DNA from: a virus
Direction: 5' to 3' (one strand)
IMG/VR virus record: IMGVR_UViG_3300041411_000160
Location: 1 to 61,421 of that record
Length of the DNA: 61,421 nt
The notes below the pieces were generated by a model. It ran no database searches, was not told the DNA's origin, and saw only the letters and a program-made list of their open reading frames with translations. A program made the position numbers and the translations under genes. Positions 48,829 to 58,268 of the stretch are shown here, in pieces; positions within the stretch are counted from its first letter, which is position 1, and each line of letters starts with the position of its first letter.

Positions 48829-48876
48829 GTGTTGACGGGGAAGTGGCCACTGTCTTAAAGTTCAATCCGTCAACAC
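48829..48876 (+). promoter_or_regulatory. Promoter-like site within a 10-bp inverted repeat
   Basis: TTGACG (48832-48837), 17-bp spacer, weak TTAAAG (48855-48860). The left arm GTGTTGACGG (48829-48838) and right arm CCGTCAACAC (48867-48876) are perfect inverted repeats 28 bp apart, and the spacer holds the palindrome GTGGCCAC. This looks like a regulated promoter for the replication genes from 48914. Confidence 0.5.
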
Positions 48877-48913
48877 GACATAACTAAAAACCATCAACGA
48901 ACGGAGCTACATC

Positions 48914-49303
48914 ATGTCTCAGCAGAACGGCGTTTTAGAATTACTGATCGCAGCCATCACGGCTAACACCGCAGCAGTTGAAGCACTGACTGCAGCGCAG
49001 GGTGGCGCAGCAGCATCTGACGCGGGTAGCAAGACCACCGCCAAAACTACCAACGCCAAAACCACCAAAACCACTAAGGCTGATGACAAGCCTAAGTCGA
49101 AGTACACCAAACAGCAGGTTACTGACGCGATCGTTGCGCTGAAAGATGCCAAAGGTCAGGCGGAAGCCAAAGCTGTTCTGCAGGCGTCCGGTTTCGCCAA
49201 ACTGGCGGACATTACCGAAGACAAGTTCGACGAGCTGCATGACGCAGCGGTTGAAGCGCTGGGCGGCGGTGACGAAGACAACAGCTCAGACGACGACATC
49301 TAA
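48914..49303 (+). CDS. Hypothetical Ala/Lys/Thr-rich protein with acidic tail
   Basis: 129 residues. An N-terminal helix (VLELLIAAITANTAAVEALT), a Lys/Thr low-complexity linker (about 38-62, repeated TTNAKTTK/TTKA), a C-terminal globular part (KQQVTDAIVALKDAKGQAEA) and an acidic end GGDEDNSSDDDI. The layout resembles a DNA-associated accessory protein with an SSB-like acidic tail. ATG 48914 after GGAGC. No family recognised. Confidence 0.7.
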   Translation: MSQQNGVLELLIAAITANTAAVEALTAAQGGAAASDAGSKTTAKTTNAKTTKTTKADDKPKSKYTKQQVTDAIVALKDAKGQAEAKAVLQASGFAKLADITEDKFDELHDAAVEALGGGDEDNSSDDDI

Positions 49304-49325
49304 GCCGTCGTAGCAGCAACAGTCA

Positions 49326-49348
49326 GGCCCGTTCGCGGGCCTTTCTTT
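49326..49348 (+). terminator. Intrinsic terminator
   Basis: Stem GGCCCG/CGGGCC with a TTCG loop and TTTCTTT. Partial termination before the nuclease gene is likely. Confidence 0.75.
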
Positions 49349-49367
49349 CACCTGAACGGAGTTACCG

Positions 49368-50735
49368 ATGCAGAACCCGCCCGACGTACGTTTCCTGCTT
49401 GATGTTGAAGTCGAGTACGGTTACGGCGGTCACTCAATTTTCGCACCGTCCGGTTCAGCAATGTGGCTTTATTGCAGTGGAAGCCTTATTGCGAACCTGC
49501 TGGAAGAAGACGACGGCTGCTATGAAGCGGCTGAAGGTACCGTCGCGCATGAAGTGGCCGAAGAATGGCTGCGCTCAGGCGTCAAACCGGTTCACCGCCT
49601 CGGCGAGGTCGTCTGGCTTCAGGAGCGTCCGGGTAAACCAGTGTATGAGGTCGAGATCGATGAGGTGATGCTGGATTTCGTGGAAGAGTATGTCCACTGG
49701 TGCCAGTGTCTGCCTGGAAAGCATTACGTTGAGACCCGCGTGTATTTTACGCAGCTCATGCCGCGCCAGACGTTTGACGAGGAAGGCAATGCGCTTCCGG
49801 AAGGCGAGGACCGCGAGTTTGTACCTCAGGGCGGTACCGCTGACCACTGCGCCTGCATATTCGAAACGGATGACGAACCTGCGACGCTGATTATCTCTGA
49901 CTTCAAATACGGCAAAGGCATCTACGTCGAAGTGGTCGGTAACACGCAGGGCATGTTGTACGCGCTGGGCTTCTTCTACGAGTGGGACTGGCTCTACAAT
50001 TTCCAGCGGATAATTATCCGCATCGGTCAGCCCCGCATGGCCAACTTCGCCGAGTGGGAAGTCAGCCGGGAAGAGCTGCTGGCGTTCGCAGAGATTGTCC
50101 GCGATCGCGCTGCAGCGGCCTGGCAGGTTGACGCCCCACGTCGTGTCAGCGAGAAAGGTTGTCGCTGGTGCAAAGCGAAGTATGATTGCGCGGCATACGC
50201 GGTGGCGGTAGACGCGCTGGCGTACGCTGAACTGGAAACGCTGGAGAACGAGGTAGACTTAGAAACCATGTCTCTGATGAAAGCCCGGCTGCGCGAGCAG
50301 TACAAGTTACACACGGCCACCACGTCGCGCCTGACGCACGAAGAGATGGTGGCCATGCTGAAGTTCCGTAAGCCGATGGAAGCGTATTTCGAGTCACTGT
50401 TTAATAAGCTGACCGAAGATGCCAAAGACGGCGTTAAGATTCCGGGTAAGAAGCTGGCCGAGGCGCGTTCGTACCGGCAGTGGAAAAACCCAAGCCTTGC
50501 TGCTGACCACCTGGAGTTTCTGGGCGTGCCGCGTGACCATATCTTCAAAACGGAGATAGCATCACCGGCGCAACTGGAGGAAGCTCTCCGGAAGGTAGCA
50601 AAAATCGATAAGAAGCTGATCCCGGGGTTGCTGGAAGGATATATCTACCAGCCGCCTGGCAAAGCCACCCTTGTCGATGATAACGACCCACGACCTGAGT
50701 TCGGTGATATGGACGACGGCGCGTGGGACGAGTAG
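49368..50735 (+). CDS. PD-(D/E)XK nuclease of the DUF2800 (Cas4/RecB-like) family
   Basis: 455 residues. Family markers: SGSAMWLYCSGSL, AEGTVAHEVAEEWL, then QGGTADHCACIF with the motif II Asp, LIISDFKYGKGIYVE (D-x(n)-K) and NTQGMLYALG. Cysteines in KGCRWCKAKYDCAAY suggest an iron-sulfur cluster as in Cas4/AddB. It is probably a recombination or end-processing exonuclease working with the SSB encoded next. The protein ends DMDDGAWDE. ATG 49368 follows GGAG. Confidence 0.82.
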   Translation: MQNPPDVRFLLDVEVEYGYGGHSIFAPSGSAMWLYCSGSLIANLLEEDDGCYEAAEGTVAHEVAEEWLRSGVKPVHRLGEVVWLQERPGKPVYEVEIDEVMLDFVEEYVHWCQCLPGKHYVETRVYFTQLMPRQTFDEEGNALPEGEDREFVPQGGTADHCACIFETDDEPATLIISDFKYGKGIYVEVVGNTQGMLYALGFFYEWDWLYNFQRIIIRIGQPRMANFAEWEVSREELLAFAEIVRDRAAAAWQVDAPRRVSEKGCRWCKAKYDCAAYAVAVDALAYAELETLENEVDLETMSLMKARLREQYKLHTATTSRLTHEEMVAMLKFRKPMEAYFESLFNKLTEDAKDGVKIPGKKLAEARSYRQWKNPSLAADHLEFLGVPRDHIFKTEIASPAQLEEALRKVAKIDKKLIPGLLEGYIYQPPGKATLVDDNDPRPEFGDMDDGAWDE

Positions 50736-50792
50736 ACCCGTAGACCCGTAAAACGGTAACCCCTGTAAATTAAGTAATCCGAGGTAATTCGA

Positions 50793-51416
50793 ATGGCTGG
50801 ACAAAAGTTAGTACCTGCGAAAAAAGTAAAGAATGGCGTGCTGTACACCAACGGCATGATGCGCATCGACAACGTGATCGCCAGCTATCCGCACCTGGAT
50901 AAGCCTTATGCTGGCGAAGACGGCGGTGAGCCGAAGTACTCCATTCAGGGTCTGGCGCCGAAAGAAACGCACAGCGAAATCATCGAGCTTGTTCGCGACA
51001 CCATGAAGAAAATCATGGCTGACAAGAAAATCAAGATCGCTGCTGACAAGCTGTTCATGAAAGACGGTGACAAGTACTTTGAAGAGAAAGAAGAGTGTGA
51101 AGGCCGCTATGTCTTTGCTGCCCGCGAGAGCGATCGTCCGACGCTCCGTATGGCCGACGGTACTAAGCTGGATGGCAAAGACGACGCTGCCGAAATTAAA
51201 GAGCTGTTTTACGGCGGCTGCGTAGTGTCCATCCTGATTAACCCGTGGGTGCAGGATAACAAGTACGGCAAACGCCTGAACGCTAACCTGCGCGCGGTTA
51301 AATTCGTCGAAGATGGAACTCCGTTCGGCGAAGGTCGTGTTGATGATGACGAAGCATGGGATGACGAAGAAGGCGATAGCGGCTTCGACGAAAATGATGA
51401 CGATGATGGCATCTAA
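50793..51416 (+). CDS. Single-stranded DNA-binding protein (DUF2815, Enc34 type)
   Basis: 207 residues. The N-terminal YTNGMMRIDNVIASYPHLDK and central YSIQGLAPKETHSEIIELVR fit the DUF2815 family, whose Enc34 member has been shown to be an OB-fold ssDNA-binding protein. The C-terminal 35 residues are highly acidic (VDDDEAWDDEEGDSGF and on to DDDDGI), as in SSB tails that bind partners. It lies between nuclease and polymerase genes. A perfect terminator follows. Confidence 0.88.
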   Translation: MAGQKLVPAKKVKNGVLYTNGMMRIDNVIASYPHLDKPYAGEDGGEPKYSIQGLAPKETHSEIIELVRDTMKKIMADKKIKIAADKLFMKDGDKYFEEKEECEGRYVFAARESDRPTLRMADGTKLDGKDDAAEIKELFYGGCVVSILINPWVQDNKYGKRLNANLRAVKFVEDGTPFGEGRVDDDEAWDDEEGDSGFDENDDDDGI

Positions 51417-51442
51417 TCCCTTCAGGATTGCCCGTTAATCCG

Positions 51443-51466
51443 GCCTGCCTTCGGGCAGGCTTTTTT
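51443..51466 (+). terminator. Intrinsic terminator after the SSB gene
   Basis: Perfect 7-bp stem GCCTGCC/GGCAGGC, TTCG tetraloop, six T. Probably keeps SSB levels higher than polymerase. Confidence 0.88.
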
Positions 51467-51482
51467 GTCACCGGAGATCAAC

Positions 51483-53537
51483 ATGCCTCAACAAACCATC
51501 ATGCGCCTGGACTACGAGACCGCCAGCGGCGTATCGATTAAAAACGTAGGTCTTGATCTGTACACCCGAGACCCCGAAGCCCGTTGCCTGATGGCTGCGT
51601 GGGATTTTAACGACAGCGGCGATATCAAATTCTGGGACGAGACCATGTCCCGAAAAATCGATCCCGACCTCAAAGACGCGCTGCGCGACCCGAACGTGAT
51701 CAAGTGGGCATTCAACGCGCAATTCGAGCGCACAGTTACCGAACGTCTTCTCAAAATAAAAACCCCGTACGAGAGCTGGCGCTGCACCATGGTAAATGCC
51801 TACATGATGGGCTTTGCCGGAGACCTGGCCACCATCGGCAAAACGATGGGCTTCGATGCATCGAAGATTAAAGATCCGCTGGGCGGAAAGCTGATTCAGA
51901 TGTTCACCGTGCCGCGAAATCCGACCAAAAAAGACCCGCTGCGCTGGCGTGACGCACTGACGAACCCGGACGAATGGGAGCAGTTTGGCCAGTACAACCG
52001 ACAGGACGTTCGCGCGGAGTCCGCGATCGCCCGGAGACTGAGTAAATTCTCGGTACCGGAAAGCGAGTGGGAAATCTATGCGCTCGACCAGCTTATCAAT
52101 GACACAGGCATCCGGATGGACGCGCAATTCGTCCGCCAGGCGATTCTGATGTCAGAGAGCCGTAAGCCTGAAATCATCGAGAAGATGGTGCGGATGACAG
52201 GGCTGGTCAACCCCAACTCGGTCATGCAACTTCTCGATTGGGCCAAGGAGCATGGTTACCCGTTCGGCGACATGCGCGCGGACTCGGTTGAGAAGGCGCT
52301 ACGCGAGGCGGGCAAGCACAACAAGATGGATCAGGTGTGCTGCGATGTGCTGCAGATGCGCCGAGACAGCTCGAAGTCCTCACTGGCCAAGCTGAAGGTG
52401 ATGCTGCGTGCCGAGAAGTCGGATGGTCGATTCCGCTACGGTCTGCAGATGTGCGGCGCCCAGCGTACCGGCCGGCACGCGGGTCGTGACCTTCAGCCCC
52501 ACAACATGCCCCGCACGCCAAAGCTGCTCGAGAGCGACTACGCGCAGGAGCTGGTGCGCCGGTTCATCAAAGACGGCGACGCTGACGGCGTGGAGCTCTA
52601 CTACGGCGAGGTGATGAACGCCCTGGTCGGTATGCTGCGCGGCGCCATGATCCCGTCCGAGGGTCACCGGTTCGTCGTGTCCGACCTGTCATCCATCGAA
52701 TCGGTGGTGATCGGCTGGCTGACCGACTGTAAATGGTTCATGGACACGCTCAGGGCGGGGCGAGACCTTTACCAGTCGTTCGCCGCGGCCTGGCTGAAGA
52801 TTCCGTATGAAGAGACTAAACCTCACCGCCCGAAAGCCAAACCCGCGACGCTGGGTGCCGGTTATCGTCTGGGGGGTGGTGACCTGATGCCGAGCGGCAT
52901 GAAGTCGGGTCTGTGGGGCTACGCCGAGAACATGGGCGTTCACATGAGCAAACAGGAAGCACACGACTCGGTTAATGCGTTCCGTGAGCTCTGCCCGGAA
53001 ATCGTTGACTACTGGTTCCAGCTGGAGAAGGCAGCAGCACGCTGTCTGAAGACCAAAAGCTCCGTGCGTTGCGGCAAAGTGGTATTCCATTGGGAAAAGC
53101 CATTCCTGTCGATCGAGCTGCCGTCCGGACGCCGCCTGCGCTACTTCAAAGCTGCTATCCGTGAAGTCGAAAAGGAGTACGTCGACAAAGAGACCGGTGA
53201 AGTCCGTAAATACAAAAAGCGCCAGCTGACCTATGAAGGGCGGATGGAAGGTAAGAACAAGTGGGGTATGCAGTACAGCCACGGCGGCAAACTGGTGGAG
53301 AACATCGTCCAGGCCATCGCGCGCGACGTTCTGATGGAAGGTCTGAAGAAGGCCCACGCAGACGGCTTCAAAATCGTATTCCACGTTCACGATGAAATCA
53401 TCACCGAGGTTCCTGAGGAAGACCAGGAGCATAATCTGGCCAGACTGATTAAGCACATGTCCGCACCGCTGAAATGGGCGCCCGGACTGCCTCTCGGCGC
53501 AGCTGGCTGGGAAGGTTACTGGTACAGGAAAGACTGA
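51483..53537 (+). CDS. Family A DNA polymerase with 3'-5' exonuclease
   Basis: 684 residues from ATG 51483 (GGAG upstream). Exo I motif LDYETA with Asp10/Glu12; no 5' nuclease domain, as in T7 polymerase. Polymerase motif A VVSDLSSIESVVIGWL (catalytic Asp near 400), motif B region KPATLGAGYRLGGG near 453, motif C HVHDEII near 635. Motif A reads DLSSIES rather than the usual DYSQIEL. It replicates the phage genome with the primase-helicase and SSB. Confidence 0.93.
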   Translation: MPQQTIMRLDYETASGVSIKNVGLDLYTRDPEARCLMAAWDFNDSGDIKFWDETMSRKIDPDLKDALRDPNVIKWAFNAQFERTVTERLLKIKTPYESWRCTMVNAYMMGFAGDLATIGKTMGFDASKIKDPLGGKLIQMFTVPRNPTKKDPLRWRDALTNPDEWEQFGQYNRQDVRAESAIARRLSKFSVPESEWEIYALDQLINDTGIRMDAQFVRQAILMSESRKPEIIEKMVRMTGLVNPNSVMQLLDWAKEHGYPFGDMRADSVEKALREAGKHNKMDQVCCDVLQMRRDSSKSSLAKLKVMLRAEKSDGRFRYGLQMCGAQRTGRHAGRDLQPHNMPRTPKLLESDYAQELVRRFIKDGDADGVELYYGEVMNALVGMLRGAMIPSEGHRFVVSDLSSIESVVIGWLTDCKWFMDTLRAGRDLYQSFAAAWLKIPYEETKPHRPKAKPATLGAGYRLGGGDLMPSGMKSGLWGYAENMGVHMSKQEAHDSVNAFRELCPEIVDYWFQLEKAAARCLKTKSSVRCGKVVFHWEKPFLSIELPSGRRLRYFKAAIREVEKEYVDKETGEVRKYKKRQLTYEGRMEGKNKWGMQYSHGGKLVENIVQAIARDVLMEGLKKAHADGFKIVFHVHDEIITEVPEEDQEHNLARLIKHMSAPLKWAPGLPLGAAGWEGYWYRKD

Positions 53538-53821
53538 TGGCCAAAGTACCGGTCAGAGAGTCGAAGGTCGAGAAAGCTATCCGGGAATACGCCGAGGCGA
53601 CGGGCTGGTGGCAGGCGAAATTTGTCTCCCCCTCGAAGAAGGCGGTCCCGGACCGTGTGTTTATTCGCGGAGGCATCGTGCTCTGGATGGAGGTGAAACG
53701 TCCGGACGAAGAGCCTACCGCGCAACAGTATCACCGCATAAAAGAGATGAAAGAATATGGCGCTATCGTCTGCTGGGTTGACAACTTTGAGTCTGCTAAA
53801 GAATGGCTTGATCTCTTATGA
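53537..53821 (+). CDS. VRR-NUC domain nuclease
   Basis: 94 residues from ATG 53537, overlapping the polymerase stop. Pattern VPDRVFIRGGIVLWMEVKRP then EEPTAQQYHRIKEM is the stand-alone VRR-NUC form of the PD-(D/E)XK fold (catalytic Asp of PDR, Glu and Lys of EVK). Such phage proteins probably act as structure-specific or Holliday-junction nucleases near replication or packaging. Confidence 0.88.
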   Translation: MAKVPVRESKVEKAIREYAEATGWWQAKFVSPSKKAVPDRVFIRGGIVLWMEVKRPDEEPTAQQYHRIKEMKEYGAIVCWVDNFESAKEWLDLL

Positions 53822-53834
53822 CTATTACCGGGAT

Positions 53835-55355
53835 ATGCGCCATAAGGATGTGACGCTATACCGTTACATGATGCACGAATACCAGAGTGTTACTGGCTAC
53901 AACCACATCATGCAGAACCCGTACTGCGCGCTGTTCATCGATATGGGCCTGGGTAAAACCATTATTTCCCTGACCGCAATGATGGACCTGCTGCAGAGCG
54001 AAGAGATCAAGAAAGTACTGGTGGTGGCTCCGCGTAGGGTTGCGAATAAAACGTGGCCGGACGAACTGGCGACGTGGGATCACACCTGCATGACCAATTA
54101 CATGGTGCTGAACCAGAAAAAGCCGGAGGACCGTGCTCGCGCAGCGCGGGGCAACGAGTCCATCCATATCGTCAGCCGAGACAACATCGAATGGCTGGTG
54201 CTGCAGTACAAAGGCAAATGGCCATACGACATGGTCGTCATCGACGAATCCAGCTCATTCAAAGACCACACTACCAAACGCTTCAAGGCTCTGCGCAACG
54301 TCCGCCGCTACATCAAGCGGTTGGTTGAGCTGACCGCGACGCCTGTTGCTGAGGGCTACATGGGCGTGTTCGCGCAGATCTTCCTGCTGGATGAAGGTAA
54401 ACGGTTCGGCAAAAGCATCACGGCCTACCGGGAGGAATATTTCAAAGAGAACAAATATAACTACACGCACAAACTCAAGCCCGGCGCCGAGGAACAAATC
54501 GTCCAGAAGATAGCGAATATCTGTCTGGTGATGCGCGCGTCTGAGTACCTGCACATGCTGCCGCGCATAGACATCGAGCGCCGTGTGAAGATGACCTTTG
54601 AGCAGAGCAAGATCTACAAAGACCTGCAGGAAAACATGGTCATGGCGGTCGACGACGAATGGGGTACGGGCGAAGAGGTGGCCATCGAGGCAGAGACGGC
54701 GGCATCGCTGTCGGCCAAGCTGCTGCAGATATGCTCAGGCGTGGTTTATGACAGTTATTTCGAAGGACTCAACAGCAACGGTAATGCGATCCGCAAGCGT
54801 GACGTTTACGAGCTGCACGACGAAAAGCTCAACGAGCTGCAGCAAATCGTGGAGGAATGTGAAGGGCACAACATTCTGGTCGGGTATCACTTCCAGTCAT
54901 CGCTGGACCGCCTGAAGAAGCGCTTCCCGAAAGCGGTCCAGATGGACAAAGAGGGCGAATGTGTTACAAAGTGGAATAAGGGCCAGATTAAAATGCTGCT
55001 GGCTCATCCGCAGTCTGCCGGTCACGGATTGAACCTGCAGAAGGGCGGACACATTATCGTTTGGTATGACATCCCGTATTCTCTTGAGCTGTATCAGCAG
55101 TTTGTCGGGCGCCTGGATCGACAGGGCCAGACGCATTCTGTCCAGAACATTCACCTCATCGCTGAGGGTCTGGAGAAGGATAAGAAGACTGGCCAGCTGG
55201 TGAAGATGGAAACAGTGGACGGGGGTGTCGTCGAGGCACTGAAAGAAAAGACCGACGGGCAGGAGTGGATGCTCGGCGAGATTAGTCGAATCAGACAACG
55301 CATTGCAGCTCGCAAGCGTCGTGAAGCCAAAAAGGCAGAGGCAGAAATATGGTAG
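53835..55355 (+). CDS. SNF2/DEAD-type helicase
   Basis: 506 residues from ATG 53835, a weakly supported start; other in-frame starts lie upstream, inside the VRR-NUC gene. Walker A MGLGKT, motif II VIDESSSFK, motif III LTATPV, motif VI QFVGRLDRQGQ. The Q-G-Q after motif VI and overall layout match SNF2-like superfamily 2 ATPases common beside VRR-NUC genes in phages. It may remodel recombination intermediates or replication forks. Overlaps the terminase small subunit gene by 7 bp. Confidence 0.85.
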   Translation: MRHKDVTLYRYMMHEYQSVTGYNHIMQNPYCALFIDMGLGKTIISLTAMMDLLQSEEIKKVLVVAPRRVANKTWPDELATWDHTCMTNYMVLNQKKPEDRARAARGNESIHIVSRDNIEWLVLQYKGKWPYDMVVIDESSSFKDHTTKRFKALRNVRRYIKRLVELTATPVAEGYMGVFAQIFLLDEGKRFGKSITAYREEYFKENKYNYTHKLKPGAEEQIVQKIANICLVMRASEYLHMLPRIDIERRVKMTFEQSKIYKDLQENMVMAVDDEWGTGEEVAIEAETAASLSAKLLQICSGVVYDSYFEGLNSNGNAIRKRDVYELHDEKLNELQQIVEECEGHNILVGYHFQSSLDRLKKRFPKAVQMDKEGECVTKWNKGQIKMLLAHPQSAGHGLNLQKGGHIIVWYDIPYSLELYQQFVGRLDRQGQTHSVQNIHLIAEGLEKDKKTGQLVKMETVDGGVVEALKEKTDGQEWMLGEISRIRQRIAARKRREAKKAEAEIW

Positions 55356-55933
55356 CGAAAACATCGTCAAAACGTCAGACGGAGATGGCTGAGCGCGCGC
55401 GCCGCAGCAATCAGAACGATGCCGAGACGGAGGCCATGATATTCCAGGGAGTGAATATCACGCAGCTGGCCAAGATATTCCACATGGACCGGCGTGACGT
55501 TACGCCAAAGATCCTCGATGTCCCTCAGTGCGGTACCCGTGGCGGGTACCCGATTTACTACATCCACGAAGTCGCACCACACCTCGTTAAGCCGATCTAC
55601 GACATCGAGACGTACATCCGGCGTATGCACCACAACGACCTGCCCAAACACCTGACAAAGGAGTTCTGGGCGGGTGCGCTGTCTAAGCAGAAGTATGAGG
55701 AAGAGGCGGGCGATCTCTGGCGCACCGATGACGTGGTTGAGAAGCTGGGCGGCGTATTCAAAAAGCTGCGTATGACCATGCTGCTGATGGGCGATGCCAT
55801 TGAACGTGAAACCACGTTTACCGATAAACAGCGTGAGATGCTGAGCGCGATGGTAGATGGCGCGCTCAACAAAATGGCCGACTCACTGATCAACAACCCC
55901 ACGGTGAAAAGCGATGAAGAAGAAGACCTATAA
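55349..55933 (+). CDS. Terminase small subunit (DUF1441-like)
   Basis: 194 residues. The N-terminal segment VNITQLAKIFHMDRRDVTPK is a winged helix-turn-helix DNA-binding region, followed by GTRGGYPIYYIHEVAPHLV, as in DUF1441 and Nu1-like small subunits. The C-terminal part is helical with an acidic end DEEEDL that may contact the large subunit. It would bind near cos. It overlaps the large subunit gene by 20 bp. Confidence 0.8.
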   Translation: MVAKTSSKRQTEMAERARRSNQNDAETEAMIFQGVNITQLAKIFHMDRRDVTPKILDVPQCGTRGGYPIYYIHEVAPHLVKPIYDIETYIRRMHHNDLPKHLTKEFWAGALSKQKYEEEAGDLWRTDDVVEKLGGVFKKLRMTMLLMGDAIERETTFTDKQREMLSAMVDGALNKMADSLINNPTVKSDEEEDL

Positions 55934-57992
55934 GAATCTGGACGAGGTGGTGGCCAGCCTCTCCGATAGTCTTCGCCCGCCTCAGCGAATCACAGTCTCC
56001 CGAGCTGCGGAGCAGTACCGCAAGGTCAATCAGCCCGGTGCGTACGTTGGCGACTGGCTGAACTACACGACGCCGTACATGGTTGAGCCGATGGATACGC
56101 TCGCCTCTCGCCGGTACAAAAAGATGGCGTTCGTCGGACCCGCACAGTGCGGCAAGACGGACGCTTTGATCATCAATGGCGTGGCGTACTCGATTAAGGT
56201 TGACCCGCTGGACACGATGGTCGTCTGTCCGACGCTGGCCGCAGCGCGCGACTTCTCGATGCGTCGTATCGACCGTCTGCACCGGGACAGCCCGAAGATT
56301 GGCGCCGTGCTGCGTAAAAGCCGCGATGCCGATAACAAATTCGATAAGCACTACCAGACCGGCATGATCCTGACGCTGACGTACCCGTCGGTCACCGAGC
56401 TGGCCGGTCGTCCAATCGGGCGCATCATCATGACCGACTTCGACCGTATGGACGATGACATCGGTGGGGATGGTAACGCCTTCGACCTGGCAACGAAGCG
56501 TACGACGTCGTTTAACTCATTCGCCATGTGCTGCGCGGAGTCATCACCTTCCCGCCCGGTTATCGACCCGAACTGGATTGCTCAGACGCCTCACCAGGGA
56601 CCGCCGTGTGAAGGGATCCTCGCGCTGTACAACCGCGGTGACCGTCGGCGCTGGTACTGGCCGTGCACGCACTGCGATGAGTACTTTGAGGGCATGTTCC
56701 AGCACCTGCAATGGGACGACATGAAGAAAAGTAAAAACATGACCAACCTTGAGCGTGCGGAAACGGTCCGGATGGTCTGCCCACACTGCGGCGCAGAGAT
56801 CCACCCGGATGACCGCATCGAGATGCAGCAGTGGGGCATGTGGGTGCCAGACGGGTGTAGCGTTAAGAACGGTCGACTGATCGGTGAGTACCCACGTTCC
56901 GAGTTTGCTTCGTTCTGGTTACGGGGCGTGGCGGCGGCGTTTGCGTCCTGGCGTACGTTGGTAATGACCTACCTCGATGCGGAAGATGAGTATCAGCGCA
57001 CCCTGTCGGAAGAGTCGCTGAAGAAATTCTGGAACAACGACATGGGCGAGCCATATATGCCCCGTTCGATGGAGACCTTGCGCGTGCCGGAAGCACTAAA
57101 AGCGCGGTCGGCGCCGTTACCGGAAAGGATGGTACCGCCCGGGGTTCGCTTCCTGGTCGGTACCGTCGACGTTCAGAAACGTTCTTTCCGCGTGCAGATC
57201 ACTGGCGTTGCACCGGGCCAGCCGTTTGACATGTACGTTATCGATAGCTTTGAAATTGTGAAGTCGAATCGTCTGGACCACGACGGTGACCCCATGCCGC
57301 TGCAGCCCGCGGTTTACTCGGAAGATTGGGACTTAATCGAAACCGAGGTCATGCTGCGGGAATACGAGCTGGGAGACAACTCAGGCCGTAAGATGCGCGT
57401 CAAATTTACAGGCTGTGACTCCGGCGGTTCGGCGGGCGCCACGGACAAGGCATATGACTTCTACCGTGGGCTGCGCCAGAAAAACCTGCATGGCCGATTT
57501 ATCCTGTTGAAGGGTGACCACCGGCCATCGATGCCGCGTACGGTGCTGGGCTTCCCGGACACAAACCGGAAGGATAATAAGTCCGCAGCTCGCGGGGATA
57601 TCCCGGTGTTGTTCATGCACTCGAACATGATTAAGGACATGCTGGATAACCGCCTTAGCGTGCTCGAGCCCGGCAAAGGGATGTATCACATGCCCGACTG
57701 GCTTCCGGACGAGTTCTACTCAGAATTATGCGTCGAGATTCGCGACGAGAAGGGCTGGCATAACCCTAACCGGTCCCGAAACGAAGCGTGGGATTTGAGC
57801 TATTACGTTATCGCGTTGTGCGTCTCACCGAAAATGCTGGCGGTTGAATTGCTGGATTGGGATAATCCGCCGGGATGGGCTAAGCCGTGGGACGACAATG
57901 ATCTGGTCCGTACCTCTGAAGGAGAGATGCGATTTGCCGTTGCTCCCGAGACACAGTTCTCATTCAGTTCACTCGCAGAAGAAATGGCCTAA
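55914..57992 (+). CDS. Terminase large subunit (GpA family)
   Basis: 692 residues. Walker A GPAQCGKT (75-82), Walker B region IIMTDFDRMDDD near 170, a Cys pair-rich segment (YWPCTHCDEYF, then MVCPHCGAEIH) typical of GpA terminases, and the nuclease motif GTVDVQKRSFRVQ near 412. It cuts concatemers at cos and drives DNA packaging. Similar in size to lambda gpA (641). Confidence 0.93.
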   Translation: MKKKTYKNLDEVVASLSDSLRPPQRITVSRAAEQYRKVNQPGAYVGDWLNYTTPYMVEPMDTLASRRYKKMAFVGPAQCGKTDALIINGVAYSIKVDPLDTMVVCPTLAAARDFSMRRIDRLHRDSPKIGAVLRKSRDADNKFDKHYQTGMILTLTYPSVTELAGRPIGRIIMTDFDRMDDDIGGDGNAFDLATKRTTSFNSFAMCCAESSPSRPVIDPNWIAQTPHQGPPCEGILALYNRGDRRRWYWPCTHCDEYFEGMFQHLQWDDMKKSKNMTNLERAETVRMVCPHCGAEIHPDDRIEMQQWGMWVPDGCSVKNGRLIGEYPRSEFASFWLRGVAAAFASWRTLVMTYLDAEDEYQRTLSEESLKKFWNNDMGEPYMPRSMETLRVPEALKARSAPLPERMVPPGVRFLVGTVDVQKRSFRVQITGVAPGQPFDMYVIDSFEIVKSNRLDHDGDPMPLQPAVYSEDWDLIETEVMLREYELGDNSGRKMRVKFTGCDSGGSAGATDKAYDFYRGLRQKNLHGRFILLKGDHRPSMPRTVLGFPDTNRKDNKSAARGDIPVLFMHSNMIKDMLDNRLSVLEPGKGMYHMPDWLPDEFYSELCVEIRDEKGWHNPNRSRNEAWDLSYYVIALCVSPKMLAVELLDWDNPPGWAKPWDDNDLVRTSEGEMRFAVAPETQFSFSSLAEEMA

Positions 57993-58001
57993 GGGGGCAG
58001 C

Positions 58002-58268
58002 ATGGCAATCGACACTCCGTACCTCACAGTACTCCGGACACGCCTGGCAGAAGCACAGCAGGCGTACCATGATTTGATGACCGGTGGCAGCGCGCGCGTA
58101 TTCGTTGACCAAAACGCCGAGCGAATCGAGTACACTGCGGCTAACAAGCTCAACTTATGGGCGTACATTAACGGCCTGATGGCTGAAATTTGTCGCCTTG
58201 ATCCATCCGATCCGCTGTGCATGTCCAGCATCGGAAAAGCAAGTCCACCAGCGGGGTTCATTTTCTGA
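58002..58268 (+). CDS. Head-tail joining protein (gpW-like)
   Basis: 88 residues, starting MAIDTPYLTVLRTRLAEAQQ. The pattern AYHDLMTGGSARVFVDQNAE RIEYTAAN matches lambda gpW ([20 protein letters not shown]). It sits between terminase and portal as in lambda. AAGGGGG precedes ATG 58002; the stop overlaps the portal start. Confidence 0.88.
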   Translation: MAIDTPYLTVLRTRLAEAQQAYHDLMTGGSARVFVDQNAERIEYTAANKLNLWAYINGLMAEICRLDPSDPLCMSSIGKASPPAGFIF

